From: Pseudomonas fluorescens Q2-87
GTDB taxonomy: Bacteria > Pseudomonadota > Gammaproteobacteria > Pseudomonadales > Pseudomonadaceae
Reading direction: 5' to 3'
NCBI RefSeq assembly: GCF_000281895.1
Contig: NZ_CM001558.1
Span: 6,203,684 to 6,267,683 of the forward strand
DNA length: 64,000 nucleotides
Part shown: positions 36,107-46,256 of the stretch, piece after piece
Position numbering within the stretch: the first letter of the stretch is position 1
Layout of the letters: the number at the start of each line of letters is the position of its first letter
The notes under the pieces: generated by a model
What the model saw: the letters and a program-made list of their open reading frames with translations, nothing else
Database searches by the model: none
What the model was told of the DNA's origin: nothing
Made by a program: the position numbers and the translations under genes

Positions 36107-38290
36107 ATGACGTCGTTGAAAAATGAACTGGAATCAAGGTTGAGCGGCAGTACCCTGGCGTGCCCGGTGGCAGGGAAATGGACGAGCTTTCAGCTAGTCG
36201 ATGAGTTGGGCTCTGGCGAACCTTACGCAGGACTGGTTTATGTCGCTACCGATTCAGAAGGACAGGTACATTCCGGAAATCTAGATGCATCGGGGGCCGG
36301 CAAGGTCAGGAATCATTACGCCGGACCGATTGCCCTTGTCTTTGAACAAAAGTACCAAGGGCCGGAACAGCTTTATCTGGAGCTTCAACGCAGAGACAGC
36401 TATCCGCTGAAGATTACCGAGCTGCAAGTCCGTGCAGAACACACCCGCTACATGCATCCAAACGCTATACGCTCCCGAGAAAGCCCGGCCCAAACTCGCG
36501 CGGACGATTTCTTCCAGGTGGAGGTGCGCCATCTCGTCAAGCACGTCGCGCATTTGCCTCCCGAGGTGTATCGCCATTACCCGTGCCCTACCGGGCCGGC
36601 ACGGCTGATGGGTGAGCATGGCAAATCCGGTGTAATCCTTATGCCACACAAGCACACGGTGCTGGAGGTGCGCCCGTTACGGGCCTTGCGGCCCATGTTG
36701 TCCATCGCCCCCGAATTCTGCGCACTCAACTTATATCAATTGGCGCTCATGTCGACCTTGACCTATTGCCCCTTTGGCCAGACTCCAGAACTACCTCCGA
36801 TCAATACCCGGGTGAGCTTCACCCACCAGCCGAGCGTCGGTAACTGGTTCGCAGATGCGCTAGCCAAATCCGAGGAACTTTGGATGCTCAATCCGGGGCA
36901 AACAAAAGCCTATTATCCGTTATATCAGGACGTGCCCTATTCCGAACGCCTGGAGATCGTGCCGTTCGACCCTGCCCTGTATGCGGTCAATAATCCAGAG
37001 CTGGGCGAAGACCAGGAACATCCCGCCAAGATCCACTTTCTTGATGACCGCAAACTTGAGTCGCAGGCCACTGATACCCAGGCGTTTATCACCCATAACG
37101 GCCAACTGATCCTTATTGCAATACGCGGAACTTCGGAAATGATCCCTGACGGCCTGCGTGACGCAGATGCGCTCCAAGTACCGTTTGAAGAAGGTAATGG
37201 TCGAGTACATCGCGGATTCTATGGAGCCGCAAAAAAAACGGCCGCCTTCGTAACGAGCTACTTGGATAAATTCTATGCTGGCCAACCACTACTCATTTGC
37301 GGCCACAGCCTTGGGGGCGCGGTAGCGTTATTACTTTCCGAAATTCTGCGGCGCCGACCGGAAGGCTACACCATCCAGCTCTACACCTACGGCGCCCCCC
37401 GCGCCGCTGATGCAACTTTCGTAAAAAACGCCGAGCCCCTGGTGCATTACCGCATGGTCAACCACAACGATCCGATACCCAGCGTACCCGGCAGTTGGAT
37501 GAACACAAAGGCAGGCATCTATGGCACGGGGTTGGCGCTGACGTTCGCCAACGTACCGGTCGGCCTTTCGGTGTTTGTGGCGGGCATCACCAACTGGACG
37601 GGGGAGAACTATGAACACCACGGAATCTTGCGACATTTCATGCCAGTGGAGTTAGATCGCAAGGAAACCTTTTCGATACTCTGGACGCCCAGTTGCGACA
37701 CCATCATTCAACACGCCGCCTGCGATGTCGCCCTTCAGCATCAACACGGCCTACCGGATCGTCCGTCGTTACTGTCCCAACTCTTTCACACCGAGAATCA
37801 TTTCATGGTCCCCAGCTATATTCCCGCTTGTTGGGCGACCTTGCATCGCTGGCAGCAAGCGCAGGTAGCCCAGGACTCCCTGGTAACGAAGCGTGAATAT
37901 GAATGGGTGGAAAGTGCTCTGGCACACATCACCCAGCGCTTGCGAAACGAAAAACGCCACCTGACAGCACGGGCCGCTCCCAATGGTCGTAGCCACAACC
38001 CTGACCATGATGCACTTACCCACGAAATCGACATGATACGAACCACGCTCGCTCGTCTGGCCACGCTGCGCACCGCGTCGGTCAGCGAAAAAGACGTCTA
38101 CGGAAACCTGGCGGAACAACCCGAACAACTGGCGCAAAGCCTGTCGCGCTGGCATGCCCACCCGGAAAACAGCGTAGCGGTGCAATTGGCGAGGGCACCG
38201 AGCCCGGGTACCGAAAATGAGTGGATCAACAATGCTGACGGATACGCAGTCGGTAAACCTTACACCTTGGATATCGACGCCATCGTCTGA
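36107..38290 (+). CDS. T6SS lipase effector (class 3 lipase fold, Tle family)
   Basis: Probable antibacterial phospholipase of 727 residues delivered by the upstream VgrG. The class 3 lipase core shows GHSLGG with nucleophile Ser401, Asp455 in HNDPIPSVP and a His at 504/505 in EHHGIL. YTYGAPRAAD between them is also typical of this fold. The N-terminal 200 residues look like a T6SS delivery segment and the C-terminal 150 residues are helical. An AAGGA site overlaps the stop of the immunity gene. The lipase type and gene order resemble the Tle2/TseL group, but subfamily assignment needs alignment. There is no signal peptide, as expected. Confidence 0.9.
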   Translation: MTSLKNELESRLSGSTLACPVAGKWTSFQLVDELGSGEPYAGLVYVATDSEGQVHSGNLDASGAGKVRNHYAGPIALVFEQKYQGPEQLYLELQRRDSYPLKITELQVRAEHTRYMHPNAIRSRESPAQTRADDFFQVEVRHLVKHVAHLPPEVYRHYPCPTGPARLMGEHGKSGVILMPHKHTVLEVRPLRALRPMLSIAPEFCALNLYQLALMSTLTYCPFGQTPELPPINTRVSFTHQPSVGNWFADALAKSEELWMLNPGQTKAYYPLYQDVPYSERLEIVPFDPALYAVNNPELGEDQEHPAKIHFLDDRKLESQATDTQAFITHNGQLILIAIRGTSEMIPDGLRDADALQVPFEEGNGRVHRGFYGAAKKTAAFVTSYLDKFYAGQPLLICGHSLGGAVALLLSEILRRRPEGYTIQLYTYGAPRAADATFVKNAEPLVHYRMVNHNDPIPSVPGSWMNTKAGIYGTGLALTFANVPVGLSVFVAGITNWTGENYEHHGILRHFMPVELDRKETFSILWTPSCDTIIQHAACDVALQHQHGLPDRPSLLSQLFHTENHFMVPSYIPACWATLHRWQQAQVAQDSLVTKREYEWVESALAHITQRLRNEKRHLTARAAPNGRSHNPDHDALTHEIDMIRTTLARLATLRTASVSEKDVYGNLAEQPEQLAQSLSRWHAHPENSVAVQLARAPSPGTENEWINNADGYAVGKPYTLDIDAIV

Positions 38291-38349
38291 CTGACTAATT
38301 TCTCTGGGTAGCCCTTCCCTTGTTTCCTTTGGGGGCGTTGTGGCGGGCG

Positions 38350-38661
38350 TCAGGGTTGGCGGTCCAGCTTCTTCAGGAAAACCGTCATTTCCTTTTCCGC
38401 TTGCTTGTCGCCATGGGCGCGGGCGGCTGCCAGGCCCTGCTGCCAGGCGTGGCGCGCCGCCGCGACATCGCCTTGGCCTTGGTGGGCTTTACCCAATAGT
38501 TTCCACGCCGCCGAGTACTTTGGATCGAACTCGACGCAGCGCTGAAGGTGCTCCGCCGCCCGGGCGAATTCGCCGAGATCGAGATAGCCTTTGCCCAGGC
38601 CAAAGCGCAGCAGTGCGTTATCCACACCCTTGTCGAGCATTTTTTCCAGGGAGTCGAGCAT
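38350..38661 (-). CDS. Tetratricopeptide-repeat protein
   Basis: Small helical protein of 103 residues from the ATG at 38661 (MLDSLEKMLDKG). A longer frame upstream runs through a REP element and is not credible. Three TPR-like helix pairs are visible (LRFGLGKGYLDLGEFARAAE, KYSAAWKLLGKAHQGQGD, AARHAWQQGLAAAR). It is a generic protein-interaction scaffold; the partner is unknown. Convergent with the T6SS lipase gene. Confidence 0.82.
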   Translation of the reverse strand: MLDSLEKMLDKGVDNALLRFGLGKGYLDLGEFARAAEHLQRCVEFDPKYSAAWKLLGKAHQGQGDVAAARHAWQQGLAAARAHGDKQAEKEMTVFLKKLDRQP

Positions 38662-38710
38662 GGGGCGCGTCCTCGGTTGGGTCGGTGGTTGGTTTGTTGG
38701 CAGTTGGATC

Positions 38711-38737
38711 GCTTTCGCGAGCAAGCCCGCTCCCACA
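38711..38737. repeat. Single REP element
   Basis: GCTTTCGCGAGCAAGCCCGC followed by TCCCAC is the half-unit of the REPIN type seen again at 41556 and, more divergent, at 44296 and 61606. It lies between the TPR and DUF3299 genes. Confidence 0.75.
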
Positions 38738-38766
38738 ATGGGATTTGTGTCGAGCCAACCAGCCGC

Positions 38767-39303
38767 CTACAAATCCGCCTCCTGCACCACCCTCACCTTC
38801 TGCGCGTCCAGCGCATACGCCGCGCTCGCCAAGTCGTTGTCGACCTTTTCGATCTTCAGCGTGCCGGTCACCCACAACGGCGTATAGATGTCGTCGAGCT
38901 TCAGGCCCTTGGGATAACGCACCAGCACCAGTTGATTGGGCGGCGGTGGCGGAACGTGGATGCAGGCGCCAGGGTAAGGCACCAGGAAGAACAGCGTGCT
39001 GCGCCCCTTGGCGTCGGTTTCCAGTGGGACCGGATAACCGCCGATACGGATGTGCTTGTCGTTCATCGACGCCACGGTCTTGGTCGAATACATCACCGCT
39101 GGCAAGCCTTTGCTTTGTTTCAGGCCACCTTTTTCGGTGAAGGTGCCGTTGGCTTCGGGGGAGTCGTGGTCGATCTCGGGCATGGCCTCGAGGGCTTTCT
39201 GGTCCGACTTTGGCATCAGTTCGAGCCAGTCGGTTTCCGGCAGTTCGGCGGCATGGGCCAGGCCGCTGCCCAGCAAAAGAAGGGTCAACACTAGACGGCG
39301 CAT
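38767..39303 (-). CDS. DUF3299-type exported protein
   Basis: Exported protein of 178 residues from the ATG at 39303 (MRRLVLTLLLLGSGLAHAAE, a signal peptide cleaved after AHA). The mature part has PYPGACIHVPPPPPNQLVLVR around residue 110, a Cys-containing Pro-rich signature that fits the DUF3299 family of periplasmic proteins. Function unknown. A TTG 15 bp upstream is a possible but weaker start. Confidence 0.82.
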   Translation of the reverse strand: MRRLVLTLLLLGSGLAHAAELPETDWLELMPKSDQKALEAMPEIDHDSPEANGTFTEKGGLKQSKGLPAVMYSTKTVASMNDKHIRIGGYPVPLETDAKGRSTLFFLVPYPGACIHVPPPPPNQLVLVRYPKGLKLDDIYTPLWVTGTLKIEKVDNDLASAAYALDAQKVRVVQEADL

Positions 39304-39390
39304 GAAAGGGCTCGGCAATGAAGGAAGGTAGAACGCCGAGCATTCTAGCCCCCTCTGCGCGCCAGGCAGAGAGGGCTTATCGCATTTGGA

Positions 39391-39636
39391 TCAGTTTCTT
39401 TTGATCAGGCCGTAGATCACCAGCAGGACGATCGCGCCCACCAGGGCACCGATGAAGCCAGCGCCTTGGCCTGCCTGGTAGATGCCCAGGGCCTGGCCGC
39501 CGTAGGTGGCTGCCAACGAACCGCCGATACCGAGCAGGATGGTCATGATCCAACCCATGCTGTCATCGCCCGGTTTCAGGAAACGCGCCAGCAGGCCGAC
39601 GATCAAGCCGATAAAGATGGTTCCGATGATTCCCAT
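39391..39636 (-). CDS. GlsB/YeaQ/YmgE-family stress-response membrane protein
   Basis: Very hydrophobic protein of 81 residues with three membrane helices. The GLIVGLLARFLKPGDDSMGW segment and the repeated Gly-rich helices are the signature of this transglycosylase-associated family. ATG at 39636 with an AGAGGAAA site upstream. These proteins are often stress-induced; the molecular role is unknown. Confidence 0.88.
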   Translation of the reverse strand: MGIIGTIFIGLIVGLLARFLKPGDDSMGWIMTILLGIGGSLAATYGGQALGIYQAGQGAGFIGALVGAIVLLVIYGLIKRN

Positions 39637-39738
39637 GGCATTTCCTCTTGATTGAGTTGCTATGCCAAAGCCTAGTAGGACTTTGGCACCTTGCCATGAG
39701 AGAAGCCGGCCGACGAATGGTTCCGCCGATGTTTCAGA

Positions 39739-40824
39739 TTATTGCTCGGCGATCAGCGTCTCGACCTTGATGATCTGTTGGGCCAACGTCGCCCGGTCAC
39801 CGCAGCGCAGGTTGGCGTGACCGACCTTGCGCCCGACCTTGAACGCCTTGCCATAGTGATGCAGGTGGCAGTCGGCGATCGCCAGGACCTTCTCGGTGTC
39901 GGGCACCTTGCCGATGAAGTTGAGCATCGCGCTCTCGCCGACCTTGGCGGTCGACCCCAGCGGCAGCCCGGCCACCGCCCGCAGGTGGTTTTCGAACTGG
40001 CTGCACTCGGCGCCTTCGGTGGTCCAGTGCCCGGAGTTATGCACACGCGGGGCGATTTCGTTGGCCTTGAGGCCACCGTCCACTTCAAAGAACTCGAACG
40101 CCATCACGCCGACATAGTCGAGTTGCTTGAGCACCCGGCTGGAGTAATCCTCCGCCAAGGCCTGCAATGGATGATTGGTGCTGGCGACGGACAATTTGAG
40201 AATGCCGTCCTTGTGGGTGTTATGCACCAGCGGGTAGAAACGGATTTCACCGTCGCGGGCACGCACGGCGATCAGCGAGACTTCGCCGGTGAACGGCACG
40301 AAACCTTCCAACAGGCACGCCACGCTGCCGAGCTCGGCAAACGTACCGGCCACGTCTTCAGGGTTGCGCAGGACCTTCTGGCCCTTGCCGTCGTAACCCA
40401 GGGTGCGGGTCTTGAGCACGGCAGGCAGGCCGATGGTGGCAACGGCGGCGTCCAGGTCGGCCTGGGACTGGATGTCGGCGAAGGCCGGCGTCGGGATGCC
40501 CAGGTCCTTGAACATGTTCTTCTCGAACCACCGGTCACGGGCGATGCGCAAGGCTTCGGCGCTCGGGTAGACCGGGACGAATTGCGACAGGAAGGCCACG
40601 GTTTCGGCCGGGACGCTTTCGAATTCGAAGGTCACCAGGTCGACTTCATCGGCCAATTGGCGCAGGTGATCCTGGTCGCCGTAGTCGGCCCGCAGGTGCT
40701 CACCCAGGGCGGCTGCACAGGCGTCCGGCGCCGGGTCCAGGAAAGCGAAGTTCATACCCAGCGGCGTACCCGCCAGGGCCAACATGCGGCCCAACTGGCC
40801 GCCACCGATTACACCGATCTTCAT
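39739..40824 (-). CDS. purK: N5-carboxyaminoimidazole ribonucleotide synthase
   Basis: ATP-grasp enzyme of 361 residues that makes N5-CAIR from AIR, ATP and bicarbonate in purine synthesis. It starts MKIGVIGGGQLGRMLALAG, the diagnostic N-terminus, and has the ATP-grasp lysines in KTRTLGYDGKGQ and the RVHNSGHWT motif. It begins 12 bp after the purE stop and forms the purEK operon. Confidence 0.96.
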   Translation of the reverse strand: MKIGVIGGGQLGRMLALAGTPLGMNFAFLDPAPDACAAALGEHLRADYGDQDHLRQLADEVDLVTFEFESVPAETVAFLSQFVPVYPSAEALRIARDRWFEKNMFKDLGIPTPAFADIQSQADLDAAVATIGLPAVLKTRTLGYDGKGQKVLRNPEDVAGTFAELGSVACLLEGFVPFTGEVSLIAVRARDGEIRFYPLVHNTHKDGILKLSVASTNHPLQALAEDYSSRVLKQLDYVGVMAFEFFEVDGGLKANEIAPRVHNSGHWTTEGAECSQFENHLRAVAGLPLGSTAKVGESAMLNFIGKVPDTEKVLAIADCHLHHYGKAFKVGRKVGHANLRCGDRATLAQQIIKVETLIAEQ

Positions 40825-40836
40825 TCGTCAACCACC

Positions 40837-41328
40837 TCAGGCAATGCGTGGGTCCGGATTGTCCAGGACGCTGTCTGTCTGCTCAGCGCGGAATTTTTTC
40901 AGCACGGTATGAAACTGTGGATGCTTGGCGCCCAGGATACTCGCCGAGAGCAGGGCGGCGTTGATCGCGCCAGCCTTGCCGATGGCCAGGGTCGCGACCG
41001 GGATGCCGGCTGGCATTTGCACGATCGATAGCAACGAATCGACGCCCGAGAGCATCGACGATTGCACTGGCACGCCCAGCACTGGCAGGTGGGTCTTGGC
41101 CGCACACATGCCTGGCAAGTGAGCCGCACCGCCGGCACCGGCGATGATCACTTCGATGCCACGGGATTCGGCCTCTTCGGCGTACTGGAACAGCAGGTCC
41201 GGGGTGCGGTGGGCAGAGACCACTTTCACCTCGTAAGGGATGCCGAGCTTTTCCAGCATATCGGCGGTGTGGCTAAGGGTGGACCAATCGGACTTGGAGC
41301 CCATGATCACGCCAACCAGTGCACTCAT
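40837..41328 (-). CDS. purE: N5-carboxyaminoimidazole ribonucleotide mutase
   Basis: Class I PurE of 163 residues, which converts N5-CAIR to CAIR. The sequence [20 protein letters not shown] near the start, SAHRTPD with the catalytic His, and the [11 protein letters not shown] loop are all present. It is the first gene of purEK and is preceded by an unusual leader with a palindrome and an intrinsic terminator. Confidence 0.97.
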   Translation of the reverse strand: MSALVGVIMGSKSDWSTLSHTADMLEKLGIPYEVKVVSAHRTPDLLFQYAEEAESRGIEVIIAGAGGAAHLPGMCAAKTHLPVLGVPVQSSMLSGVDSLLSIVQMPAGIPVATLAIGKAGAINAALLSASILGAKHPQFHTVLKKFRAEQTDSVLDNPDPRIA

Positions 41329-41365
41329 CGTCGTGCCTCTTCTCTCTGGGCGCCCGCAGGCGCGT

Positions 41366-41409
41366 CAAAAAACAACAAGCCACGCAGGAAACCGGCGTGG
41401 CTTGTTGTA
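41366..41409 (-). terminator. Intrinsic terminator inside the purE leader
   Basis: Perfect 14-bp stem, ACAACAAGCCACGC (41372-41385) with GCGTGGCTTGTTGT (41395-41408). On the minus strand it is followed by a T6 run. It ends about 40 bp before the purE ATG, so it could either end the upstream LysR transcript or act as an attenuator of purEK. Confidence 0.85.
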
Positions 41410-41445
41410 CGAATAATGGCCGGGCGAACCGACCGAAGGCCGGGC

Positions 41446-41475
41446 AGTATACCGAAAATGGTGCGTTAAACGCAC
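41446..41475 (-). promoter_or_regulatory. Candidate purE promoter with an overlapping palindromic operator
   Basis: On the minus strand TATACT (41446-41451) is a good -10 box, in GGTATACTG. At the -35 position lies the palindrome GTGCGTTAAACGCAC (41461-41475), two perfect 7-bp arms around one base. The arrangement suggests a repressor site on the purEK promoter, in the style of a purine-responsive operator. The regulator is unknown. Confidence 0.5.
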
Positions 41476-41555
41476 TTTCGCCGACCATCTGTCGTTTGGG
41501 GCGAAGCGGCGGTTTTATTGACTCGAAGGTCAGCGAAAGAGCGCCATTAAACCAT

Positions 41556-41646
41556 CTGTGGGAGCGGGCTTGCTCGCGAATGCGGTGTGCCAGCCGACAT
41601 CATCGCAACTGATACACCGCATTCGCGAGCAAGCCCGCTCCCACAA
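41556..41646. repeat. REPIN (inverted pair of REP elements)
   Basis: CTGTGGGAGCGGGCTTGCTC at the left is mirrored by GAGCAAGCCCGCTCCCACAA at the right, and the stems extend inward through GCGAATGCGGTGT/ACACCGCATTCGC. It lies between purE and the LysR gene and accounts for most of the 333-bp gap, together with the purE leader. Confidence 0.88.
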
Positions 41647-41661
41647 GGGTGACGGTGGTTT

Positions 41662-42579
41662 TCAAGACCCGGCCGCGCCCTGCGCCACGCCGCCTTCAAG
41701 CTTGCGCCACAACAACCGCACGTTGGCCTTGCGCACCAGGGCGCAGCGGTACAGGCGGATTTCCAGTGGCACGTGCCATTGCGTGCCGCCGCAGATCACC
41801 AGTTCGCCCCGGGCCAGTTCGGCGCGCACGCTCAAATGCGGCACCCAGGCGATGCCCAGGCCTTCCAGGGCCATGCTCTTGAGACTGTCGGCCATGGCGG
41901 TCTCGTAGATCGTGGTGAAACGCAGCGCTCGCTGGCGCAACAATTGATTGACCGAGCGGCCGAGAAACGCCCCGGCGCTGTAGGCCAGCAGCGGAACACT
42001 GGCCTCGCCTTCGAGATCGAACAGCGGCTTGCCGTCGGCATCGGCCGCACACACCGGCAGCATTTCAGTCTGGCCCAAGTGCAGCGAAGGGAAGATTTCC
42101 GGGTCCATCTGCATCGCCGAATCCGGGTCATAGAAGGCCAGCATCAAGTCGCAGCCGCCTTCGCGCAATGCGTGCACGGCGTCACCGACGTTGGTCGCCA
42201 CCAACCGCGTGGCGATGTTCATCCCCTCGTTGCGCAGTTGCGCGATCCAGCGCGGAAAGAAACCCAGCGCCAGGGAGTGCGCGGCCGCCACCTGGATGAC
42301 TTCGCCCTGCCCGCCTTCCAAGTGATGCAGATGACGCAGCACTTCACCCAGTTGCTCCACCACCGTGCGCGCCGTCACCAGGAACAGCTGCCCCGCGGCC
42401 GTCAGTTCGACGGGCGTGCGCGAGCGGTTGACCAGCGTAAGCCCCAGCGCCGCTTCCAGGCTGCGGATTCGCCGGCTGAACGCCGGCTGCGTCACGAAAC
42501 GTCGCTCGGCCGCCTGGGAGAAGCTGCGGGTAGCCGCCAAGGCACTGAAGTCCTCAAGCCATTTGCTTTCAAGATTCAT
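41662..42579 (-). CDS. LysR-family regulator next to aspA
   Basis: LysR-type regulator of 305 residues from the ATG at 42579 (MNLESKWLEDFSALAATRSF); an in-frame start at 42600 is possible. The helix-turn-helix includes SFSQAAERRFVTQPAFSRRI. The effector domain follows. Divergent from the aspartase gene with about 180 bp between, it probably controls aspA and the downstream amino-acid genes. The effector ligand is unknown. Confidence 0.88.
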   Translation of the reverse strand: MNLESKWLEDFSALAATRSFSQAAERRFVTQPAFSRRIRSLEAALGLTLVNRSRTPVELTAAGQLFLVTARTVVEQLGEVLRHLHHLEGGQGEVIQVAAAHSLALGFFPRWIAQLRNEGMNIATRLVATNVGDAVHALREGGCDLMLAFYDPDSAMQMDPEIFPSLHLGQTEMLPVCAADADGKPLFDLEGEASVPLLAYSAGAFLGRSVNQLLRQRALRFTTIYETAMADSLKSMALEGLGIAWVPHLSVRAELARGELVICGGTQWHVPLEIRLYRCALVRKANVRLLWRKLEGGVAQGAAGS

Positions 42580-42756
42580 CACGTCCCTCCCACGCACCAA
42601 AACAGGTCACACGTCCGCCACACAGGCGGCGTCACATCCGCATTATGCCGAATATGCATACCCCAGTGCTTAACAGCATTGGCCCATTTTTTTCTGAAAG
42701 CCTAGGATCCACAGCGTTCCGGCTCAGACCGGGTCCTTATCGAGATGATTTCCGTC

Positions 42757-44181
<1,425 letters not shown>

Positions 44182-44235
44182 TCGACGCGAACACCGCTCA
44201 CCAGGTCGAGGGACTAGACACCTCTCACCTTTTGA

Positions 44236-44267
44236 GGGCTTGGGGATCTTCCCCAAGCCCTTTTTTT
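44236..44267 (+). terminator. Intrinsic terminator of aspA
   Basis: Perfect 10-bp stem GGGCTTGGGG / CCCCAAGCCC around an ATCTT loop, followed by seven T. Confidence 0.95.
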
Positions 44268-44295
44268 AATTGATATCAGTAAAGGATGACTGAAC

Positions 44296-44386
44296 CTGTG
44301 GGAAGGAACCTGCTCGCGATAAACGACGACGCGCTGCCCGTTGTAAACCGCGTCGCCCGCCAACTCGAGCAAGCTCGCCCCCACAA
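44296..44386. repeat. Degenerate REPIN
   Basis: An outer CTGTGGGAAGGAACCTGCTC arm at the left and a GAGCAAGCTCGCCCCCACAA arm at the right face each other, with an inner GACGCG/CGCGTC stem. It lies in the 488-bp gap between aspA and the symporter gene. The rest of that gap (about 44390-44669) holds the symporter promoter, with no other recognisable element. Confidence 0.7.
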
Positions 44387-44669
44387 GAACCTGACCGAAA
44401 GGCCAGGTGTTTCAACGGGTCCGTTTCGTCGGACGCACCACAACTGTGCAGACGGGCACCGCACTGATAGGTATAGTGCCGCCCCTCTTCGCATGAGCGG
44501 TCGCCCGCAACGAGACCTTTAAACATGCGAAAACCGAACTAATAACAAACCCGCGAAAGTGGACCGGGACGAAACTTCGCCTCAAATATCGGGCCGCGCG
44601 CCGACCGATGTAACGCGATGTTTCCAAATGGCCAGCATTTGCTTAAACAAAAAACAGCGAGGAATACTC

Positions 44670-46121
44670 ATGCTCGAAGTCATCAACGACTTCCTATCAG
44701 GGAAAGTGCTGATCGTGCTCATTGTCGGGCTCGGTGGCTACTTCACGATCCGCTCGCGTTTCGTCCAGTTCCGTCACTTCTTTCACATGTTCACGGTATT
44801 CCGTGACAGCCTGAAAAGCAGCTCTGACCAACTCAGCTCCTTCCAGGCCCTGATGCTCAGCCTGGCCGGCCGTGTCGGCGCGGGCAACATCGCCGGTGTC
44901 GGCATCGCCGTGACCCTCGGTGGCCCAGGTGCGGTGTTCTGGATGTGGGTGACCGCGCTGGTCGGTATGTCCAGCAGCTTCTTCGAATGCTCCCTCGGCC
45001 AGCTCTATAAGCGCTGCGACTCCGAAGGCCAGTACCGTGGCGGCCCGTCCTATTACATCCAACACGGCCTGCAGAAACGCTGGTTGGGCATGATCATGGC
45101 GTTCCTGCTGCTGGTCACCTTCGGCTTCGCCTTCAACGGCTTGCAAGCCCACGCGGTGACCCATTCCCTGAACAACGCCTTCGGCTTTGACACCACCTAT
45201 ACAGGCCTGGGCCTGGCGGTGTTGCTGGGCCTGGTGTTCATCGGCGGGATCAAGCGTATCGCCAAGGTTGCCGACCTGTTGGTACCGGTCAAGACCCTGG
45301 CGTACATCGCCGTGACTCTCTATGTCATCGTGCTGCAGTTTGACCACGTACCGGCCATGCTGGCGACCATCGTCAGAAGCGCCTTCGGCCTGGACCAGGC
45401 GTTTGGCGGCTTGATCGGTAGCGCCATCGTCATGGGCGTCAAGCGCGGCGTGTTCGCCAACGAAGCCGGCCTGGGCAGTGCGCCTAACGTGGCCGCTGTC
45501 GCCTCGGTCGAGCATCCGGTGGCACAGGGCGTGGTACAGGCGTTCAGCGTGTTCCTGGACACCTTTGTGATCTGCACCTGCACCGCGCTGCTGATTCTGC
45601 TGTCGGGTTTCTACACCCCAGGCTTCGAAGGCGATGGCATTGCCCTGACCCAGAATTCCCTGGCGGCCGTAGTGGGTGACTGGGGCCGGATTTTCATCTC
45701 CGTGGCACTGTCCCTGTTCGTGTTCACCTCGATCCTCTACAACTACTATCTGGGCGAGAACAACCTGCGCTTCATGATCGGCGACAACCGCAAGGTACTG
45801 ATCGGCTACCGCGCGCTGGTGCTGGTCCTGATTTTCTGGGGCGCCATCGAAAACCTCAGCACCGTGTTCGCCTTCGCCGACATCACCATGACGCTGCTGG
45901 CGTTCGTAAACCTGATCGCGCTGTTCCTGCTGTTCAAGGTCGGCATGCGCATCCTGCGCGACTACGACGACCAGCGTTCGGCCGGCATCAAGGTTCCGGT
46001 CTTCGACTCCAGCAAGTTTCCGGACCTGGATCTGGACCGCAAGGCCTGGCCTGCCAACCCGTCGGCACCGGTTGCCCAGCCTGACGCCGCTACCGCGGGC
46101 GTGACCGCAGCGCAACGCTGA
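44670..46121 (+). CDS. Sodium/alanine symporter family (AGCS) amino-acid transporter
   Basis: Inner-membrane transporter of 483 residues from the ATG at 44670 (MLEVINDFLSGKVLIVLIVG), which has a GCGAGGA site upstream; an in-frame codon at 44559 lacks support. About ten hydrophobic helices are visible. The family signature KRGVFANEAGLGSAPNVAA lies near residue 255. It imports small neutral amino acids with sodium. Position between aspA and the asparaginase suggests it supplies an amino acid to this pathway. Confidence 0.92.
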   Translation: MLEVINDFLSGKVLIVLIVGLGGYFTIRSRFVQFRHFFHMFTVFRDSLKSSSDQLSSFQALMLSLAGRVGAGNIAGVGIAVTLGGPGAVFWMWVTALVGMSSSFFECSLGQLYKRCDSEGQYRGGPSYYIQHGLQKRWLGMIMAFLLLVTFGFAFNGLQAHAVTHSLNNAFGFDTTYTGLGLAVLLGLVFIGGIKRIAKVADLLVPVKTLAYIAVTLYVIVLQFDHVPAMLATIVRSAFGLDQAFGGLIGSAIVMGVKRGVFANEAGLGSAPNVAAVASVEHPVAQGVVQAFSVFLDTFVICTCTALLILLSGFYTPGFEGDGIALTQNSLAAVVGDWGRIFISVALSLFVFTSILYNYYLGENNLRFMIGDNRKVLIGYRALVLVLIFWGAIENLSTVFAFADITMTLLAFVNLIALFLLFKVGMRILRDYDDQRSAGIKVPVFDSSKFPDLDLDRKAWPANPSAPVAQPDAATAGVTAAQR

Positions 46122-46256
46122 CCGGTAACAAGCTGTCTGGAAAAAACCGGGCGCCCCCCCTGCGCCCGGCGTGACACAACCTGAGGTCGGCGTCATGCTC
46201 GGCCTTATGTTGTGGCAGCGAAGTAGAGCTGCCGTTTTCGTCCTCGGAGAACAACC

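Noticed and set aside
38340..39140. Pro/Ser-rich plus-strand open frame over the TPR and DUF3299 genes
   Set aside because: It is antisense to two credible genes, crosses a REP element and has low-complexity composition.
46139..46172. Terminator after the symporter gene
   Set aside because: A CCGGGCG/CGCCCGG stem exists, but the loop is long and no T-run follows, so it is not a convincing intrinsic terminator.
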